This document shows, in pieces, positions 6,882-16,843 of a stretch of 64,000 nucleotides of DNA. The position numbers and the translations under genes are program-made. The stretch's first letter is position 1, and each line of letters opens with the position of its first letter. Origin of the DNA: Fischerella sp. JS2 (lineage in GTDB: Bacteria > Cyanobacteriota > Cyanobacteriia > Cyanobacteriales > Nostocaceae). The notes under the pieces are model-generated. The model ran no database searches and was not told the DNA's origin. It saw only the letters and a program-made list of their open reading frames with translations. Location of the stretch: the NCBI RefSeq assembly GCF_032393985.1, contig NZ_CP135918.1:2418001-2482000 (forward strand), in the 5' to 3' direction.

Positions 6882-9254
6882 GTGATAATGCAAGAGAATC
6901 TCACTCCTGATCAGGGACAAAAAATGCAGTTAGTATCACTTGGAGATATTACAGAACACAAGCGAGTGGAGGAAGCACTCCAAAAAAGAGAAAATTGTTT
7001 GCGAAAACAAAGTAAAACTCTAGTGCAGCTAGCAAAAAGCAAGACCTTGCAGCAAGGAGACCTCAGTGCAGCATTAAGAGAAATTACAGAAGCAGCGGCC
7101 CAAACAGTAGAAGCAGATCGAGTTAGCGTCTGGTTATACAATAGTGATCATTCAAAAGTTGAATGTGTCGATTTATATGACACAATAACAAAACGTCATA
7201 GCTGTGGGATATCACTTTTAAAAGCAAATTTCCCTGCATACTTCCAAGCTTTGGAAGAACAACGCAGTATAGCAGCTCATGATGCTTGCAATGATGATAG
7301 AACCCAAGAATTATCAGAGCCATATTTGTCTGCATTTGGGATAGCCTCTCTGTTAAATGCACCGATTTGGTTAGGGGGTCGTTTAGTGGGGGTGGTATGT
7401 CACGAACATATTGGCCGGATTCGCCAGTGGACATTAGAAGAAGAAAACTTTGCTGGTTCGATAGCGGATTTTGTGACTTTAGCAATAGAAGCTAGTGAAC
7501 GTAAAGCAGCCCAGGAAGCGCTACAACAGAGTGAGGCAGAGTTTAGAGCGATTTTTGAGCGTTCTTCAGTTGGAATTGGATTGGTAGATATGAAGGCGCG
7601 GATCGTAGATATAAATCCGGCATTATGTCAGATACTAGGCTACAGTCGAGAAGATTTATCTGGCAAGCGTTTTACAGATTATATTTTTAAGCAAGAGGGA
7701 GATTTAGAACTTTACAAACAACTGATTTCGGGAACTTGCGATCGCCTAGAAATGGAAAGGCGGTTTTTACATAAAGATGGTAAATTTGTTTGGGCTTTGG
7801 TGAGTATTTCTTTGATTTCAAGCCAAAATGGTGAACCTGAGTATTTCCTTGCCATGATCGAGGATATTACCAAACGCAAGCAAACAGAATTAGAACTCTG
7901 TGAAAGTAAAGAAGCAGCAGAAGCTGGTAGTCGTGCAAAAAGTGAATTTTTAGCAACCATGAGTCACGAACTACGGACACCTCTAAATGCAATTATGGGG
8001 TTGTCTCAGCTGTTACAACAAGAAATGGTCGGGCCTCTCAATGACAAACAAAAAGAGTATGTCAATTGTATTCATAGTAGTGGCGAACATCTACTGGCAC
8101 TCATTAACGATATCCTCGATTTGTCAAAAGTAGAAGCAGGTAAAGAGGAACTATTTATTTCTAAATTGTTAGTACAAGAATTATGTGATTATGTGATCTC
8201 GACTGTACGCGATCGCGCTGAAGAAAAGAAATTACAACTGATCACCAAGATTGACGAACAAACAGACTTTTGTATTGGTGATGAACGGCGAGTTAAGCAA
8301 ATGCTACTTAATCTGCTTACCAATGCAATTAAATTTACTCCAGCAGGCAAGGTGTGCTTAGAAGTAAAAAAAGCATTGCAAGGCGTTACATTTACAGTAT
8401 CAGATACAGGTATTGGTATTGATCCAAGTCAGTTTAAATTCTTGTTTGAACCGTTTAAACAACTTGATAGTCAGCTAAATCGTCAGTATGAAGGTACGGG
8501 TCTAGGTTTGGCTTTAACACGCAAGTTAGCACATTTGCATGGTGGTGATGTCACAGTACAATCTGTGCTAGGAAAAGGCAGTAAATTTCAATTGTTCTTA
8601 CCAAATCAACCTCCTGTACAGGGAGACGAAAGACACTTCTGTGAAGATATTTTCTGCTTTGATGAGGAGCAATCTATTCAACAAGACATTACAGTAAAAA
8701 TATGTAACTTTAATAGCCATGAAGTATTTAATAGCACTAATCATTCTTCAGCTTATGAGAAGTCATCGCAACCAAAGCGTGACAAGGATGACTCTTCATC
8801 AATTTGTTCACAACGTACACCATTAACTCCTCACTACCCTGGCACTTCTTTAACAAAAAATATTCTGCTGGTGCAAGATGAAGAACAAACTGCTGCCCTA
8901 CTGCGAGATTATCTTCAAGCAATTGGCTACCATGTTGAGCAAATTAGTAATTGCAACGATTTTTGGGAGCGAGTGCAAAACCAACACCCTGATTTAGTTT
9001 TGTTAGATTTAGAATTAGCAGGAGACACAAGCAGCTGGGATTTATTGAATACAGTGCGACAAAACCCAGATTTGCAAGATTTACTTATGGTGACTATTAC
9101 ATCAAATACGACGGGAGCAAACAGTAATCATCCAGTCGATATTACACCGGACAGATTACGCGATCGCGCACTTCAAGCTGGTGCTAATGCATGTCTGTGC
9201 AAGCCAATAGGTATTGTTCAAATTGAATCAATATTGATGCAATATTTTGGTTAG
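6882..9254 (+). CDS. Hybrid sensor histidine kinase (GAF-PAS-HisKA-HATPase-REC)
   Basis: A 790-residue cytoplasmic sensor. In order: a short segment resembling the end of a PAC motif ([13 protein letters not shown], 21-33), a GAF domain (about 55-205), a PAS/PAC domain (about 217-335), HisKA with phospho-acceptor His362 in SHELRTPLN, HATPase with N box (LLTNAIKF) and G boxes ([15 protein letters not shown]), a low-complexity linker, and a C-terminal receiver (about 665-790) with LLDLEL as the likely Asp site and CKP. No membrane segment is seen. GTG 6882 or ATG 6888 may start it; ribosome site weak. The opening PAC remnant suggests N-terminal truncation relative to longer relatives. Signal unknown. 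Confidence 0.9.
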   Translation: MIMQENLTPDQGQKMQLVSLGDITEHKRVEEALQKRENCLRKQSKTLVQLAKSKTLQQGDLSAALREITEAAAQTVEADRVSVWLYNSDHSKVECVDLYDTITKRHSCGISLLKANFPAYFQALEEQRSIAAHDACNDDRTQELSEPYLSAFGIASLLNAPIWLGGRLVGVVCHEHIGRIRQWTLEEENFAGSIADFVTLAIEASERKAAQEALQQSEAEFRAIFERSSVGIGLVDMKARIVDINPALCQILGYSREDLSGKRFTDYIFKQEGDLELYKQLISGTCDRLEMERRFLHKDGKFVWALVSISLISSQNGEPEYFLAMIEDITKRKQTELELCESKEAAEAGSRAKSEFLATMSHELRTPLNAIMGLSQLLQQEMVGPLNDKQKEYVNCIHSSGEHLLALINDILDLSKVEAGKEELFISKLLVQELCDYVISTVRDRAEEKKLQLITKIDEQTDFCIGDERRVKQMLLNLLTNAIKFTPAGKVCLEVKKALQGVTFTVSDTGIGIDPSQFKFLFEPFKQLDSQLNRQYEGTGLGLALTRKLAHLHGGDVTVQSVLGKGSKFQLFLPNQPPVQGDERHFCEDIFCFDEEQSIQQDITVKICNFNSHEVFNSTNHSSAYEKSSQPKRDKDDSSSICSQRTPLTPHYPGTSLTKNILLVQDEEQTAALLRDYLQAIGYHVEQISNCNDFWERVQNQHPDLVLLDLELAGDTSSWDLLNTVRQNPDLQDLLMVTITSNTTGANSNHPVDITPDRLRDRALQAGANACLCKPIGIVQIESILMQYFG

Positions 9255-9257
9255 TGG

Positions 9258-9287
9258 GTAGAGACGCGAGGAACATCGCGTCTCTAC
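9258..9287. repeat. Palindromic repeat, GACGCGA family, copy 1
   Basis: GTAGAGACGCGA and TCGCGTCTCTAC face each other around a short loop between two convergent genes. The same palindrome recurs at 15437, 23319, 44856, 44901 and 46482. Confidence 0.8.
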
Positions 9288-9337
9288 ATTAGTAGTTAGT
9301 GGTTTAGTACTCCTCACACTTCCCCCACCTCCCCAGC

Positions 9338-11074
9338 CTACTCCTGTGCAGAGTAGAACTGTTGGGCGTAAAAACGAGCATATCGTCCTCCCTCAGACAA
9401 AAGAGAGGTATGAGTACCAGATTCAACCACCTGTCCCTGTTCTAGGACGAGAATGCAATCAGCACGGCGAACACTGCTGAGGCGATGAGCAATAATAAAC
9501 ACGGTACGATTTTGCATCACTCGTTCGAGTGCTTCTTGAACTAGTGCTTCCGATTCCGAATCCAAGGCGGAGGTAGCCTCATCTAAGATGAGAATTCGCG
9601 GATCGTTGACAATTGCTCTGGCGATCGCGAGTCGTTGGCGTTGTCCTCCAGAGAGGTTGACTCCACGCTCACCCACCCAGGTATGATAACCTTGGGAAAA
9701 TTGGGTAATAAAAGAGTGAGCGTTGGCAATTTTTGCCGCTTCCTGGATTGCCTCTAAATTTAATTCCTCCTGACCGTAACCGATATTTTGAGCGATCGTT
9801 CCCGAAAATAGGGTGATGTCTTGAGGAACAATCCCAATTTGACGACGGAGACTGTTCAGTGTCACATCGCGGATATCAATATCATCAATCAGAATTTGAC
9901 CAGACAGAGGATCATAGAAACGAAGTAACAGATTAATCAACGTCGATTTACCTGCACCAGAAGAACCAACCAAAGCAATGACATTGCCAGGGGAAGCACG
10001 CAGACACAGATCCTTAAGGACTGGTTCGCCGGGATTGTAGGCGAAACTAACATGACGATACTCTACCTTGCCAATAACTCGGGGTAGTTCTTTAGCATCT
10101 GGTGTTTCATTAAGGCTAGGCTGTCTTGCCATTAATTCAAAGATGCGCTCTACAGAGGCTTCAGTCTGCTTGTACTCGTTGAAATTGCTGATCATGAGGT
10201 CGATGGGCTGAATCAAGAGAGCCACAGCAGCTAAGAAACTGATAAACCCTTGAGCAGTCAGGTTTCCTTGGGAAATCTGCCATCCTCCCAATAAAAACAG
10301 CAGCATAATACTAACTGCTTCCAAAAAACCTACCACTGGAAACTGAATAGATTTAAGTTGTTGAGCGCGGTACTTAGCTTGGCGATTGCGTTCTGCTTCC
10401 TGATTGAATCGCTTGACTTCATACTCTTGTGCTGCAAAAGCTTGAACAACTCGAATGCCGCTAAATACTTCGGTTAGCATTGCAGACAGATTGGAAACAT
10501 GATTTTGACTCTGACGAGATAGGACAAGTAATCGCTGACCGAATAGTCCGATTAACCAAGCCATCAAAGGAGCCAAAAGCAAACCAGCCATAGTCAGTGG
10601 CCAATTCAGGTAGAGCATGTAAGCGGGAATTGCAATTAACTGCAAGAAATTGGAGAGAAACTGATGAGATAACTTGTCAACAATCTCGCCTACCCGGTCG
10701 ATATCTTCAGTCAAACGATAAGTAAGGTCGCCTGTCTGTGTGGTTTCAAAATAATCCAATCCAAGTTTGTGCAGATGAGCGTAGACTCGCTTACGCAAAT
10801 TTAAAACCATGTTCAGAGCAGCAGCGATCATAAAGATATTCTGCCCGTATTGAAAAAGCCCCCGCACCAAAAATACCAGAGTGGCTAGTCCGAGCCAGTA
10901 GGCAATCTGATTCACATTTCCCTGACCAACAAAAAAAGCAACCTGACCTGCTAGATAGGGCAGTAATAAGGTGAATAACACAAATCCTAAAATACACACT
11001 GCTCCCTTAACTAACAGCGGCCATTGGGGCCATAGATAAGGCAACAGTTGCCAGTAACTAGAGCGGACTTTCAT
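9338..11074 (-). CDS. MsbA-type ABC exporter (fused permease-ATPase)
   Basis: A 578-residue half-transporter from ATG 11074; a TTG three codons upstream is the alternative. Six membrane helices fill residues about 20-310, with the typical intracellular loop sequence. The nucleotide-binding domain has Walker A GSSGAGKST, signature LSGGQRQRLA and Walker B ILILDEATSALD. The type exports lipids, drugs or glycolipids as a homodimer; in heterocyst formers related proteins include HepA-like exporters, but this one cannot be assigned. It lies 45 bases behind an LpxB-related gene on the same strand, so the pair is probably co-transcribed and may concern an envelope glycolipid. Confidence 0.9.
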   Translation of the reverse strand: MKVRSSYWQLLPYLWPQWPLLVKGAVCILGFVLFTLLLPYLAGQVAFFVGQGNVNQIAYWLGLATLVFLVRGLFQYGQNIFMIAAALNMVLNLRKRVYAHLHKLGLDYFETTQTGDLTYRLTEDIDRVGEIVDKLSHQFLSNFLQLIAIPAYMLYLNWPLTMAGLLLAPLMAWLIGLFGQRLLVLSRQSQNHVSNLSAMLTEVFSGIRVVQAFAAQEYEVKRFNQEAERNRQAKYRAQQLKSIQFPVVGFLEAVSIMLLFLLGGWQISQGNLTAQGFISFLAAVALLIQPIDLMISNFNEYKQTEASVERIFELMARQPSLNETPDAKELPRVIGKVEYRHVSFAYNPGEPVLKDLCLRASPGNVIALVGSSGAGKSTLINLLLRFYDPLSGQILIDDIDIRDVTLNSLRRQIGIVPQDITLFSGTIAQNIGYGQEELNLEAIQEAAKIANAHSFITQFSQGYHTWVGERGVNLSGGQRQRLAIARAIVNDPRILILDEATSALDSESEALVQEALERVMQNRTVFIIAHRLSSVRRADCILVLEQGQVVESGTHTSLLSEGGRYARFYAQQFYSAQE

Positions 11075-11119
11075 ATCTTTCAATTACTTCTTGAGAGTCG
11101 GCAGCTTGAGCAGCAATTT

Positions 11120-12322
11120 CTACTTAGTTTCCCCTAGATAGGTTAGCAGAAAGCGGGCAATTCTCTCAGACGCACCGGGCGGGCCAAATCGCTCTGGGCC
11201 ATTTTCTTTGCATTTAGCGAGGTAGTCCGCATCTTGCAAAGTCTCGATGACTCGTCGAGCTGCTTGCTGTAGGATCTCAGGGGTTGCTGGCTTAGTGCCG
11301 ATGGTTTGGGCATTTATACCCAATAGCCGTGTTTGCGCCTCTGCAAATTGATAAGTAAATTGAGGGCCTTCTCCAGGAATTTGGATGACAGGTTTCCCGC
11401 TCGCTACTGCTAGATCCACTGCCAAGCCTGCCATACCAATAATGAGGGTAGAGTAACATACAATGTCATTAAAGGCATCTGAGTAACATCTCACTTCCAC
11501 AAGAGAACTTCCAGCAGCAGCATAGGTGAGTATGCCTTGCTCGTGCTGCCAACCTTGACTCTTGGCAATGTCGTCTAGTTCCGACTTCAAATTTGGTACT
11601 AAAGCTGCGTAAAATTGTAGTTTTTGTCCGGATTCTAATTTGGCAATTTCTCGCACCAGTTGCAACTGCAAACGAAAATTTCGTGCGGCTTCAGGCATCC
11701 GTGACCCTGGCAGAAGAGCAACAATAGGAATATTCGGTGTTAAGTGTAAATTTTTACCACTAGGTACGAGCCTATCTAAAGCAGGGATACCGCCGAATTT
11801 AGCTTTAGTTAAACCTTGCCGTTGAAGGTCAGAAGCTGTATAGCGATCTCTAGTGAAAACTGCCAGACATCGAGAAGAATTGAGATCATGCCACAGAAGC
11901 GGATTGAGACGTAATCGCCCTTCGTAGAGAGCAGAAAGACAAGAAATAAAAGAGACGAAGGGGCGCTTTGTTAAATAAGCAAATGTCTGGGAAATAAAAT
12001 CCCCAGTAGCCATAATCAAATCGCACTCAGGAGCATAATGTAACACCGCTTGTAACTGACGCCACGTTAACCCAATCAATCCTGATTGAAAATCTTTGAG
12101 TAAATACAGACGCCTCATATAAAAGAATCCCCCAGAGGGCATCGTTTGCGTCGGCCCAATAATAGGGATGTCCAAGCTACGGTAAGCTTTTCCTTCCCCC
12201 ACAATCGGCAGTGCCGCCATTTTCAAAGAAGGACACAATTGGCGCAGGGTTTGAATAACATGAGAGGTATGGTTGTCCTCTCCATGACCGTTACTGATAA
12301 ACAGAATTCGCTTAGAAGGCAT
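11120..12322 (-). CDS. Lipid-A-disaccharide-synthase-related protein
   Basis: A 400-residue protein opening MPSKRILFISNGHGEDNHTS, characteristic of the cyanobacterial LpxB-related family rather than true LpxB. The GT-B fold is visible as an N-terminal Rossmann half with SNGHGED, and a C-terminal half with GMAGLAVDLAVASGKPVIQIPGEGPQFTYQFAEAQ-type donor-binding sequence (cited in part: PVIQIPGEGPQFTYQF). The activity is unproven; a nucleotide-sugar-dependent transfer to a lipid is the family-based guess. First gene of a two-gene unit with the MsbA-type exporter. Confidence 0.82.
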   Translation of the reverse strand: MPSKRILFISNGHGEDNHTSHVIQTLRQLCPSLKMAALPIVGEGKAYRSLDIPIIGPTQTMPSGGFFYMRRLYLLKDFQSGLIGLTWRQLQAVLHYAPECDLIMATGDFISQTFAYLTKRPFVSFISCLSALYEGRLRLNPLLWHDLNSSRCLAVFTRDRYTASDLQRQGLTKAKFGGIPALDRLVPSGKNLHLTPNIPIVALLPGSRMPEAARNFRLQLQLVREIAKLESGQKLQFYAALVPNLKSELDDIAKSQGWQHEQGILTYAAAGSSLVEVRCYSDAFNDIVCYSTLIIGMAGLAVDLAVASGKPVIQIPGEGPQFTYQFAEAQTRLLGINAQTIGTKPATPEILQQAARRVIETLQDADYLAKCKENGPERFGPPGASERIARFLLTYLGETK

Positions 12323-12595
12323 ATTGGGAATTGGGGATTGGGTATTAGGGATCAGGGATTGAAGTATATTTTGAAAATAGAGTATCAGAGAGCTAACTGA
12401 GCGGCAAACCCGTTATCCAAAAGGTCAAAGTCATAAAATGACTTTTGATTTCCAAGCCAACGCTATAAGGCAGGAGCATCCCAAATTTTCAAAACACAAA
12501 ACGAAGTAGCTCTAATTAACACTCTGCGTTCCTTTGCGTCAACCTCTGCGAACCTCCGCGTTTAAAAAAAACTCAAACGTTTGAGATCCTCCCTA
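12323..12595. repeat. Spacer made of short interspersed repeats
   Basis: Contains GGGGATTGGGTATTAGGGATCAGGG near 12335-12360 (a type also present at 43862-43895, 46570-46600 and 56025-56045) and a CTCTGCGTTCCTTTGCGTC-type tract near 12520-12560. No gene. Confidence 0.6.
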
Positions 12596-15283
12596 TTAGG
12601 CTCTTAACTTCTGAAAAATCTCCCATGCTCGAATTACTTTTCCTTGCATGAGGGCAGCAACTCCATTCAATGCTTGAATTTCTTTTAAGTCCGGGTTTTT
12701 GACCAAGCTCGGTTGGAGAGATTTTTCAGCCGCACTTGGCTGCCAATTATAGATTTGCACAAAGGCTAAATATGCCCAGGCGTAAGGATTTTCTGAGTCT
12801 AGCTGAGTAACTTTTTCTAAAGCTGCTATTGCACCATTGACTCTTTTCTCCAACACGTTTGCTAAAGCTAAAGCGTAAGCCCAATCGCGGTTTTGCGAAA
12901 CATACTGCAATCTATATGCCAAACTCAATCGCGCCTGTTCCAAATAATCTTGAATAGGATCGTATTGATTGATACGTGCAATTTCTGCAAATAATTGCTC
13001 CAATGCCTTTCTACCTTGAGGTAAATTTGCTGCTAAATCTCTAAATTGCGTGATTATATCTAACTCTGGTGCAGTCTTAGCAGGGGCTTGGGAATCGATT
13101 TGTAATGTTACTTTTGGTACAGGAATTAAATAACTTTCTCCTGAAACTCGGTTGAGGTAAGTAGCCTCTAAAATATAATTTCCTGGCGTAATGTCAACAG
13201 GTGGCAACATTGCCATTCTTTCTGTGACTTGGAATGTACCTTGAGGTTTGTTTGCACCTGCATATAAATTTCCCATACCTATACCGTGATCATGTATCCA
13301 TGACATCTGTCCCTTATCGTTGGTGAGGTTTTTCCAAGTCAGTAATACTATCCCGTTTTGCAGTTCTTCCCAAGTGCCAGTCCATTCATAACTTACCGAT
13401 ACTGGTACTCCGGGTGGAGCCTTTTCTGGTACTATGACTTGCAATAGAGCAATCTTAGCTTGTGGTTGTTCTGAGGAAATTGCTTTGACTTCTATCGGTG
13501 GGGTTTGTTGATGATAAAGCTTAAGAGTACTGCTACCGACAACCCAAGACTTATGAAGTTGGAGATTGCGATCTTGCTCTACAGTTTTAACCATCAAAGC
13601 TTGGGCTTTTGGGACTGAACCTTGTTTGCCAGTTTTGGTGAGGAACCATGAAAGCGATCGCGCATCCTGTTTGACAAATTTCTTTTTTATTCCTACCTGC
13701 CGTCCATAAACTTGGGAGTTTGCTAGTCTACCATAGTAATTCAAATTATGCTGGTTAATTTTTTTGGTGGATGGCAATACTCCCAATGTGGAACGCAAAT
13801 ATGGTTCTGTGGCAATGATTTGGGCAATAATTTGGCGATGAGGTAACTCTTCTTTCATATAGGGGTAATGCTGGGCATTGGGACTCAAAGCTGATGTCAT
13901 CCAATCACCAGCAAAGCCGCCAATGGGAAACAAGTTGAATATCATTAAAAGCACTACCAAACCAAAAGTACCCCAACGAATCCGCCACGCCCAAAGACTC
14001 CGGAAGCGGGTCAATCCGTATGCTAAAAATACTGAAAATGTCGGTAAATAAGGCAACACATATCTATCATCTTTGTTTGGGTTTAAAGATGACAGGAAGT
14101 AAGCACCTACCAAAAAGATTGCTAACCATTGGAGTGAGGAGGCACTCTGAGGCACAGATGTGATGAAAAATTTCTCCGTCTCTGTGTCTCCCACTCTCCA
14201 GGTCTGGACGTCTTTTGATGAACGTCCCCAGTAAATCAGCAACGCAAATATCGGCACAAGTAACAAAGGCAATGACACTTGTTCTGGCAATTGTTCCCAA
14301 TAGTAAGTCCAAGCTTGCAGTGTATTTAGGGGTGCATCACCTTCAGCGATCGCAGAATCTATCGTTGCCCGTTTGCCAGATGTCAGGATAAGCAACCAAT
14401 TGGTGCGATACCAGGAACCAAACACCAATATCGACAAACATAAAGCCCCGAGTAACTGAAATAACTTTCCCCAACAACGTTGACGAAGTGCGCCAAACCC
14501 TACCCACACTATCGGTATCAGTAGAAAAAATAACGCTGTCTGCTTCACCATTAATGCCAAACCCAAGGATAAGCCAAAAGCTGCTGCCCAGAGGAGAGGG
14601 GGGGATGGGGGGCTAGGGGTCCCCACTTTGTGGGGTTGGGGGGCGATGGGGAGGTGGGGGGGGTATGAGGGGTGTAAGGGGTGTGTAGACGCGCTTTGCG
14701 CGGCTTCCCGTAGGGTGGGGTGTGAGGAGTGGGAGGAGAATTCGCGGCTTTCTGCCTTCTGGCATCTGCCTTTGACTTTCCAAACTGTCAGGCAAAAAAA
14801 ACTGAGGGTGACAACAGCTGCAAGGGGATAATCGAGAAGAAAATCTAAGCGTAATCTATAAAGAGCAGGCATAACTTGACAGAGTGCAGCTGCCCACAAA
14901 CCTACAGCTTCGCTAAATAATATTGCACCTAATCCATAAACTGAACCTAATAAAATAGCACTAAATAACAGCATAATTAGTGCAGCTTGATCTGGCCCAG
15001 TGCCAAAAATATTTTGAACAACAGCCCCAACAATGTAAGTTAAAGGTGGGATTTTCGAGGATAACATCCAAAAATTTTGCCACCATTGGCTATCCCAAAA
15101 TTGGGGATGCTGCAATGCCTGCCAATAAATCAAAGTGCCAGTTAAATAATCTGCCTGATCCCAAGCTGGAATAGAATTATCTAAAGCAAACCAGATGCGA
15201 TCGCACACCGCACCCAATAGCCAAATCATGCTGAGTATCAGTAAATTCTTAAACTGTTTGCGCCGATATTTTGGATGACTCAT
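12596..15283 (-). CDS. Large GT39-like membrane glycosyltransferase with C-terminal TPR-like region
   Basis: An 895-residue integral membrane protein. After residue 12 it has a first hydrophobic helix, then IWFALDNSIPAWDQADYLTG, which carries the acidic residue expected in the first external loop of GT-C (PMT/ArnT-like, GT39) enzymes using polyprenyl-phosphate sugars. About ten membrane helices run to residue about 470. A soluble part follows, with a beta-rich domain (about 600-740) and a helical TPR-like C-terminus (about 790-890). Residues about 170-230 are a Pro/Ser/His-rich stretch encoded by an inserted repeat; it sits in a loop and preserves the frame. Acceptor unknown. Confidence 0.8.
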   Translation of the reverse strand: MSHPKYRRKQFKNLLILSMIWLLGAVCDRIWFALDNSIPAWDQADYLTGTLIYWQALQHPQFWDSQWWQNFWMLSSKIPPLTYIVGAVVQNIFGTGPDQAALIMLLFSAILLGSVYGLGAILFSEAVGLWAAALCQVMPALYRLRLDFLLDYPLAAVVTLSFFCLTVWKVKGRCQKAESREFSSHSSHPTLREAAQSASTHPLHPSYPPHLPIAPQPHKVGTPSPPSPPLLWAAAFGLSLGLALMVKQTALFFLLIPIVWVGFGALRQRCWGKLFQLLGALCLSILVFGSWYRTNWLLILTSGKRATIDSAIAEGDAPLNTLQAWTYYWEQLPEQVSLPLLLVPIFALLIYWGRSSKDVQTWRVGDTETEKFFITSVPQSASSLQWLAIFLVGAYFLSSLNPNKDDRYVLPYLPTFSVFLAYGLTRFRSLWAWRIRWGTFGLVVLLMIFNLFPIGGFAGDWMTSALSPNAQHYPYMKEELPHRQIIAQIIATEPYLRSTLGVLPSTKKINQHNLNYYGRLANSQVYGRQVGIKKKFVKQDARSLSWFLTKTGKQGSVPKAQALMVKTVEQDRNLQLHKSWVVGSSTLKLYHQQTPPIEVKAISSEQPQAKIALLQVIVPEKAPPGVPVSVSYEWTGTWEELQNGIVLLTWKNLTNDKGQMSWIHDHGIGMGNLYAGANKPQGTFQVTERMAMLPPVDITPGNYILEATYLNRVSGESYLIPVPKVTLQIDSQAPAKTAPELDIITQFRDLAANLPQGRKALEQLFAEIARINQYDPIQDYLEQARLSLAYRLQYVSQNRDWAYALALANVLEKRVNGAIAALEKVTQLDSENPYAWAYLAFVQIYNWQPSAAEKSLQPSLVKNPDLKEIQALNGVAALMQGKVIRAWEIFQKLRA
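14590..14775. repeat. Interspersed repeat inserted in frame inside the GT39-like gene
   Basis: G-rich low-complexity sequence plus GTAGACGCGCTTTGCGCGGC-TTCCCGTAGGG (14685-14715), the same element found in spacers at 6140, 6243, 26516, 27790 and, inverted, at 56351-56385. Its length keeps the reading frame and it encodes roughly 60 Pro/Ser/His-rich residues. Confidence 0.8.
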
Positions 15284-15436
15284 AAACCAGGAACATCATA
15301 AGATTTAGTCGTTAGTGGATAGTGGTTAATGGTAATGGGTAATAGTGAATAGGAATATAAACAATATCAATTCATAATCATCAAGTAAAACTCTCTACTA
15401 ACAACTAACCAGTACAGACGCGATTAATTGCCTAAT

Positions 15437-15464
15437 GTACAGACGCGATTAATCGCGTCTCTAC
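15437..15464. repeat. Palindromic repeat, GACGCGA family, copy 2
   Basis: GTACAGACGCGATT-AATCGCGTCTCTAC at 15437-15464, preceded by a partial copy at 15412-15430. It ends three bases before the acetyltransferase stop codon and can fold into a near-perfect hairpin. Confidence 0.8.
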
Positions 15465-15466
15465 TA

Positions 15467-15910
15467 CTAACCAATTAAACTTTTCCTCATTTTTACATGA
15501 CGAATTCCAGCTTCTTCAAAAACTTCTCCTTCTTGCTGAAAACCTAGTTTTTGATATAAACCTTTTACATACTCTTGAGCATTAATTACAACTTCTGGAA
15601 TATTTTTACTAGCTATGACTTCGAGTGCTTCTTTTGTTATTTTCTGACCAATACCCTGTCCTCTTGCCATTTCTAAAACGGCTAATCTTTCTATTTTTGC
15701 AGTTTGATCATCCAAATATCTAATCCTAGCTGTTCCTACACATTCTCCATTTAAATGAGCAATTAACTGATCGCATATCTCATCTAGACCATCAAAATCT
15801 AAATCTTGTTCCACTCCCTGTCCTTCCTGAAAAACTACCCTTCTAATTTTCTCAATTTCCATTAACTCTTCAGGTATATGAGCAACTCTGACTGTTAAAT
15901 TACTCATCAT
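15467..15910 (-). CDS. GNAT-family N-acetyltransferase
   Basis: A 147-residue protein with the GNAT fold: VRVAHIPEELMEIEKIRRVVFQEGQGVEQ at the N-terminus resembles the ElaA/YjcF-like branch (cited in part), the acetyl-CoA pyrophosphate loop is RGQGIGQK (motif A, about residues 87-94), and the C-terminal YQKLGFQQEGEVFEEAGIRH completes motif B. The substrate is unknown. ATG at 15910 with a second ATG directly behind it. Single gene, followed by the palindromic repeat. Confidence 0.85.
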   Translation of the reverse strand: MMSNLTVRVAHIPEELMEIEKIRRVVFQEGQGVEQDLDFDGLDEICDQLIAHLNGECVGTARIRYLDDQTAKIERLAVLEMARGQGIGQKITKEALEVIASKNIPEVVINAQEYVKGLYQKLGFQQEGEVFEEAGIRHVKMRKSLIG

Positions 15911-16004
15911 TTCACTTTAAATTATCTAATTTTACCCTTATAGATCATATTTTTCTATCTATAGGACTTCCTTAAAAGGCAGAATGTTCTCATCATTCTT
16001 ATAG

Positions 16005-16592
16005 TTATCGCAGCAATGGATTTTTATTCTGTGCGACTGAACTTATAGTTTGCTCAATACGTTTTAATTTTGTCTCCGGTCGTTTCGCACTTTCAATCCA
16101 CAAGAGAATATTCTTTTTCGAAGAGTTACTAAATTTCTCAAAATATCTCTTGGCAGTTTCATTTGCTTCTAATGCTTGCTTGAAATCTGCGGGAATGATT
16201 AATGCCTCTATCGCGTCTAATGATGTCCAGGAGCCATCTTATTTTGCAGTTGCAATTTTTTCTAAACCAGCTTCAGTCATTAAACCTTGTTCGATAAGTT
16301 CTTCAATGTATTGCTTATTTAATTTTGACCATACACTTTTCGATTTTCGAGGTGTAAATATTTGCATGTAGCGTTCTTCGTCTAATGATTTGGCTTTACT
16401 ATCAATCCAGCCAAAACATAAGGCTTCTTTTACTGCTTCGCTATATTGAACACTTGGTTGACCACTTTTTACTTTGTAATAAATGAGCCAAACACCAACA
16501 GAGGTACGATGATTTTTCTCTAACCATTCTCGCCATTCTTTGCGGTTTTTGGCATAACAGCTTTCTAGTTGGGTTTCAAATATATTCGACAT
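16005..16592 (-). pseudogene. YdeI/OmdA-type protein interrupted by one in-frame TAA
   Basis: From ATG 16592 the frame encodes 117 residues of the YdeI/OmdA family (AVKEALCFGWIDSKAKS, RYMQIFTPRKSKSVWSK) and stops at TAA 16241-16239. The same frame then continues for 77 codons with the rest of the family: DGSWTSLDAIEALIIPADF, then the Lys/Arg-rich end with RPETKLKRIEQT, to a TAA at 16007-16005. Total 195 codons equals the usual family length. The family position before DGSW is commonly Gln, so CAA to TAA is the simplest lesion. Either a recent pseudogene or a truncated protein. Confidence 0.8.
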
Positions 16593-16843
16593 ATAGCTTT
16601 ACTTAAAAGCTTGCTGTTTTTCGATATTGCCTCCGTTTTCTCTGCGCCTGTGTGGTTTAAAAAATTTTTTACCGCACCAGACGCAGAGAACACAGAGAAA
16701 GAAAAAGGGCTATGCTAATTACTTAGCATTCAAATTTCTCTCCGTATTACCCTTCGGGCAAGGCAGGAGGCTCAGTTGGCATCAAGGTTTAAATCTCTGT
16801 CCAATTCTTCCTTCTGCCATCTGCCATCTGCCATCTGCCTTCT
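16593..16843. repeat. Spacer with heptamer repeat and CGCAGAGAACACAGAG tract
   Basis: TCTGCCA is repeated in tandem four times at 16813-16841, ending three bases before the stop codon of the proline-catabolism gene. Upstream lie TTCTCTGCGCCTGTGTGG and its near inverse CGCAGAGAACACAGAGAAAG, which can pair. No gene. Confidence 0.6.

Noticed and set aside
14613-14831. Short frames on both strands inside the GT39-like gene
   Set aside because: They come from the inserted low-complexity repeat and are shadows of the main frame.
16150-16371. 73-codon plus-strand frame
   Set aside because: It is the complement of the broken YdeI gene, whose minus-strand sequence matches the family.
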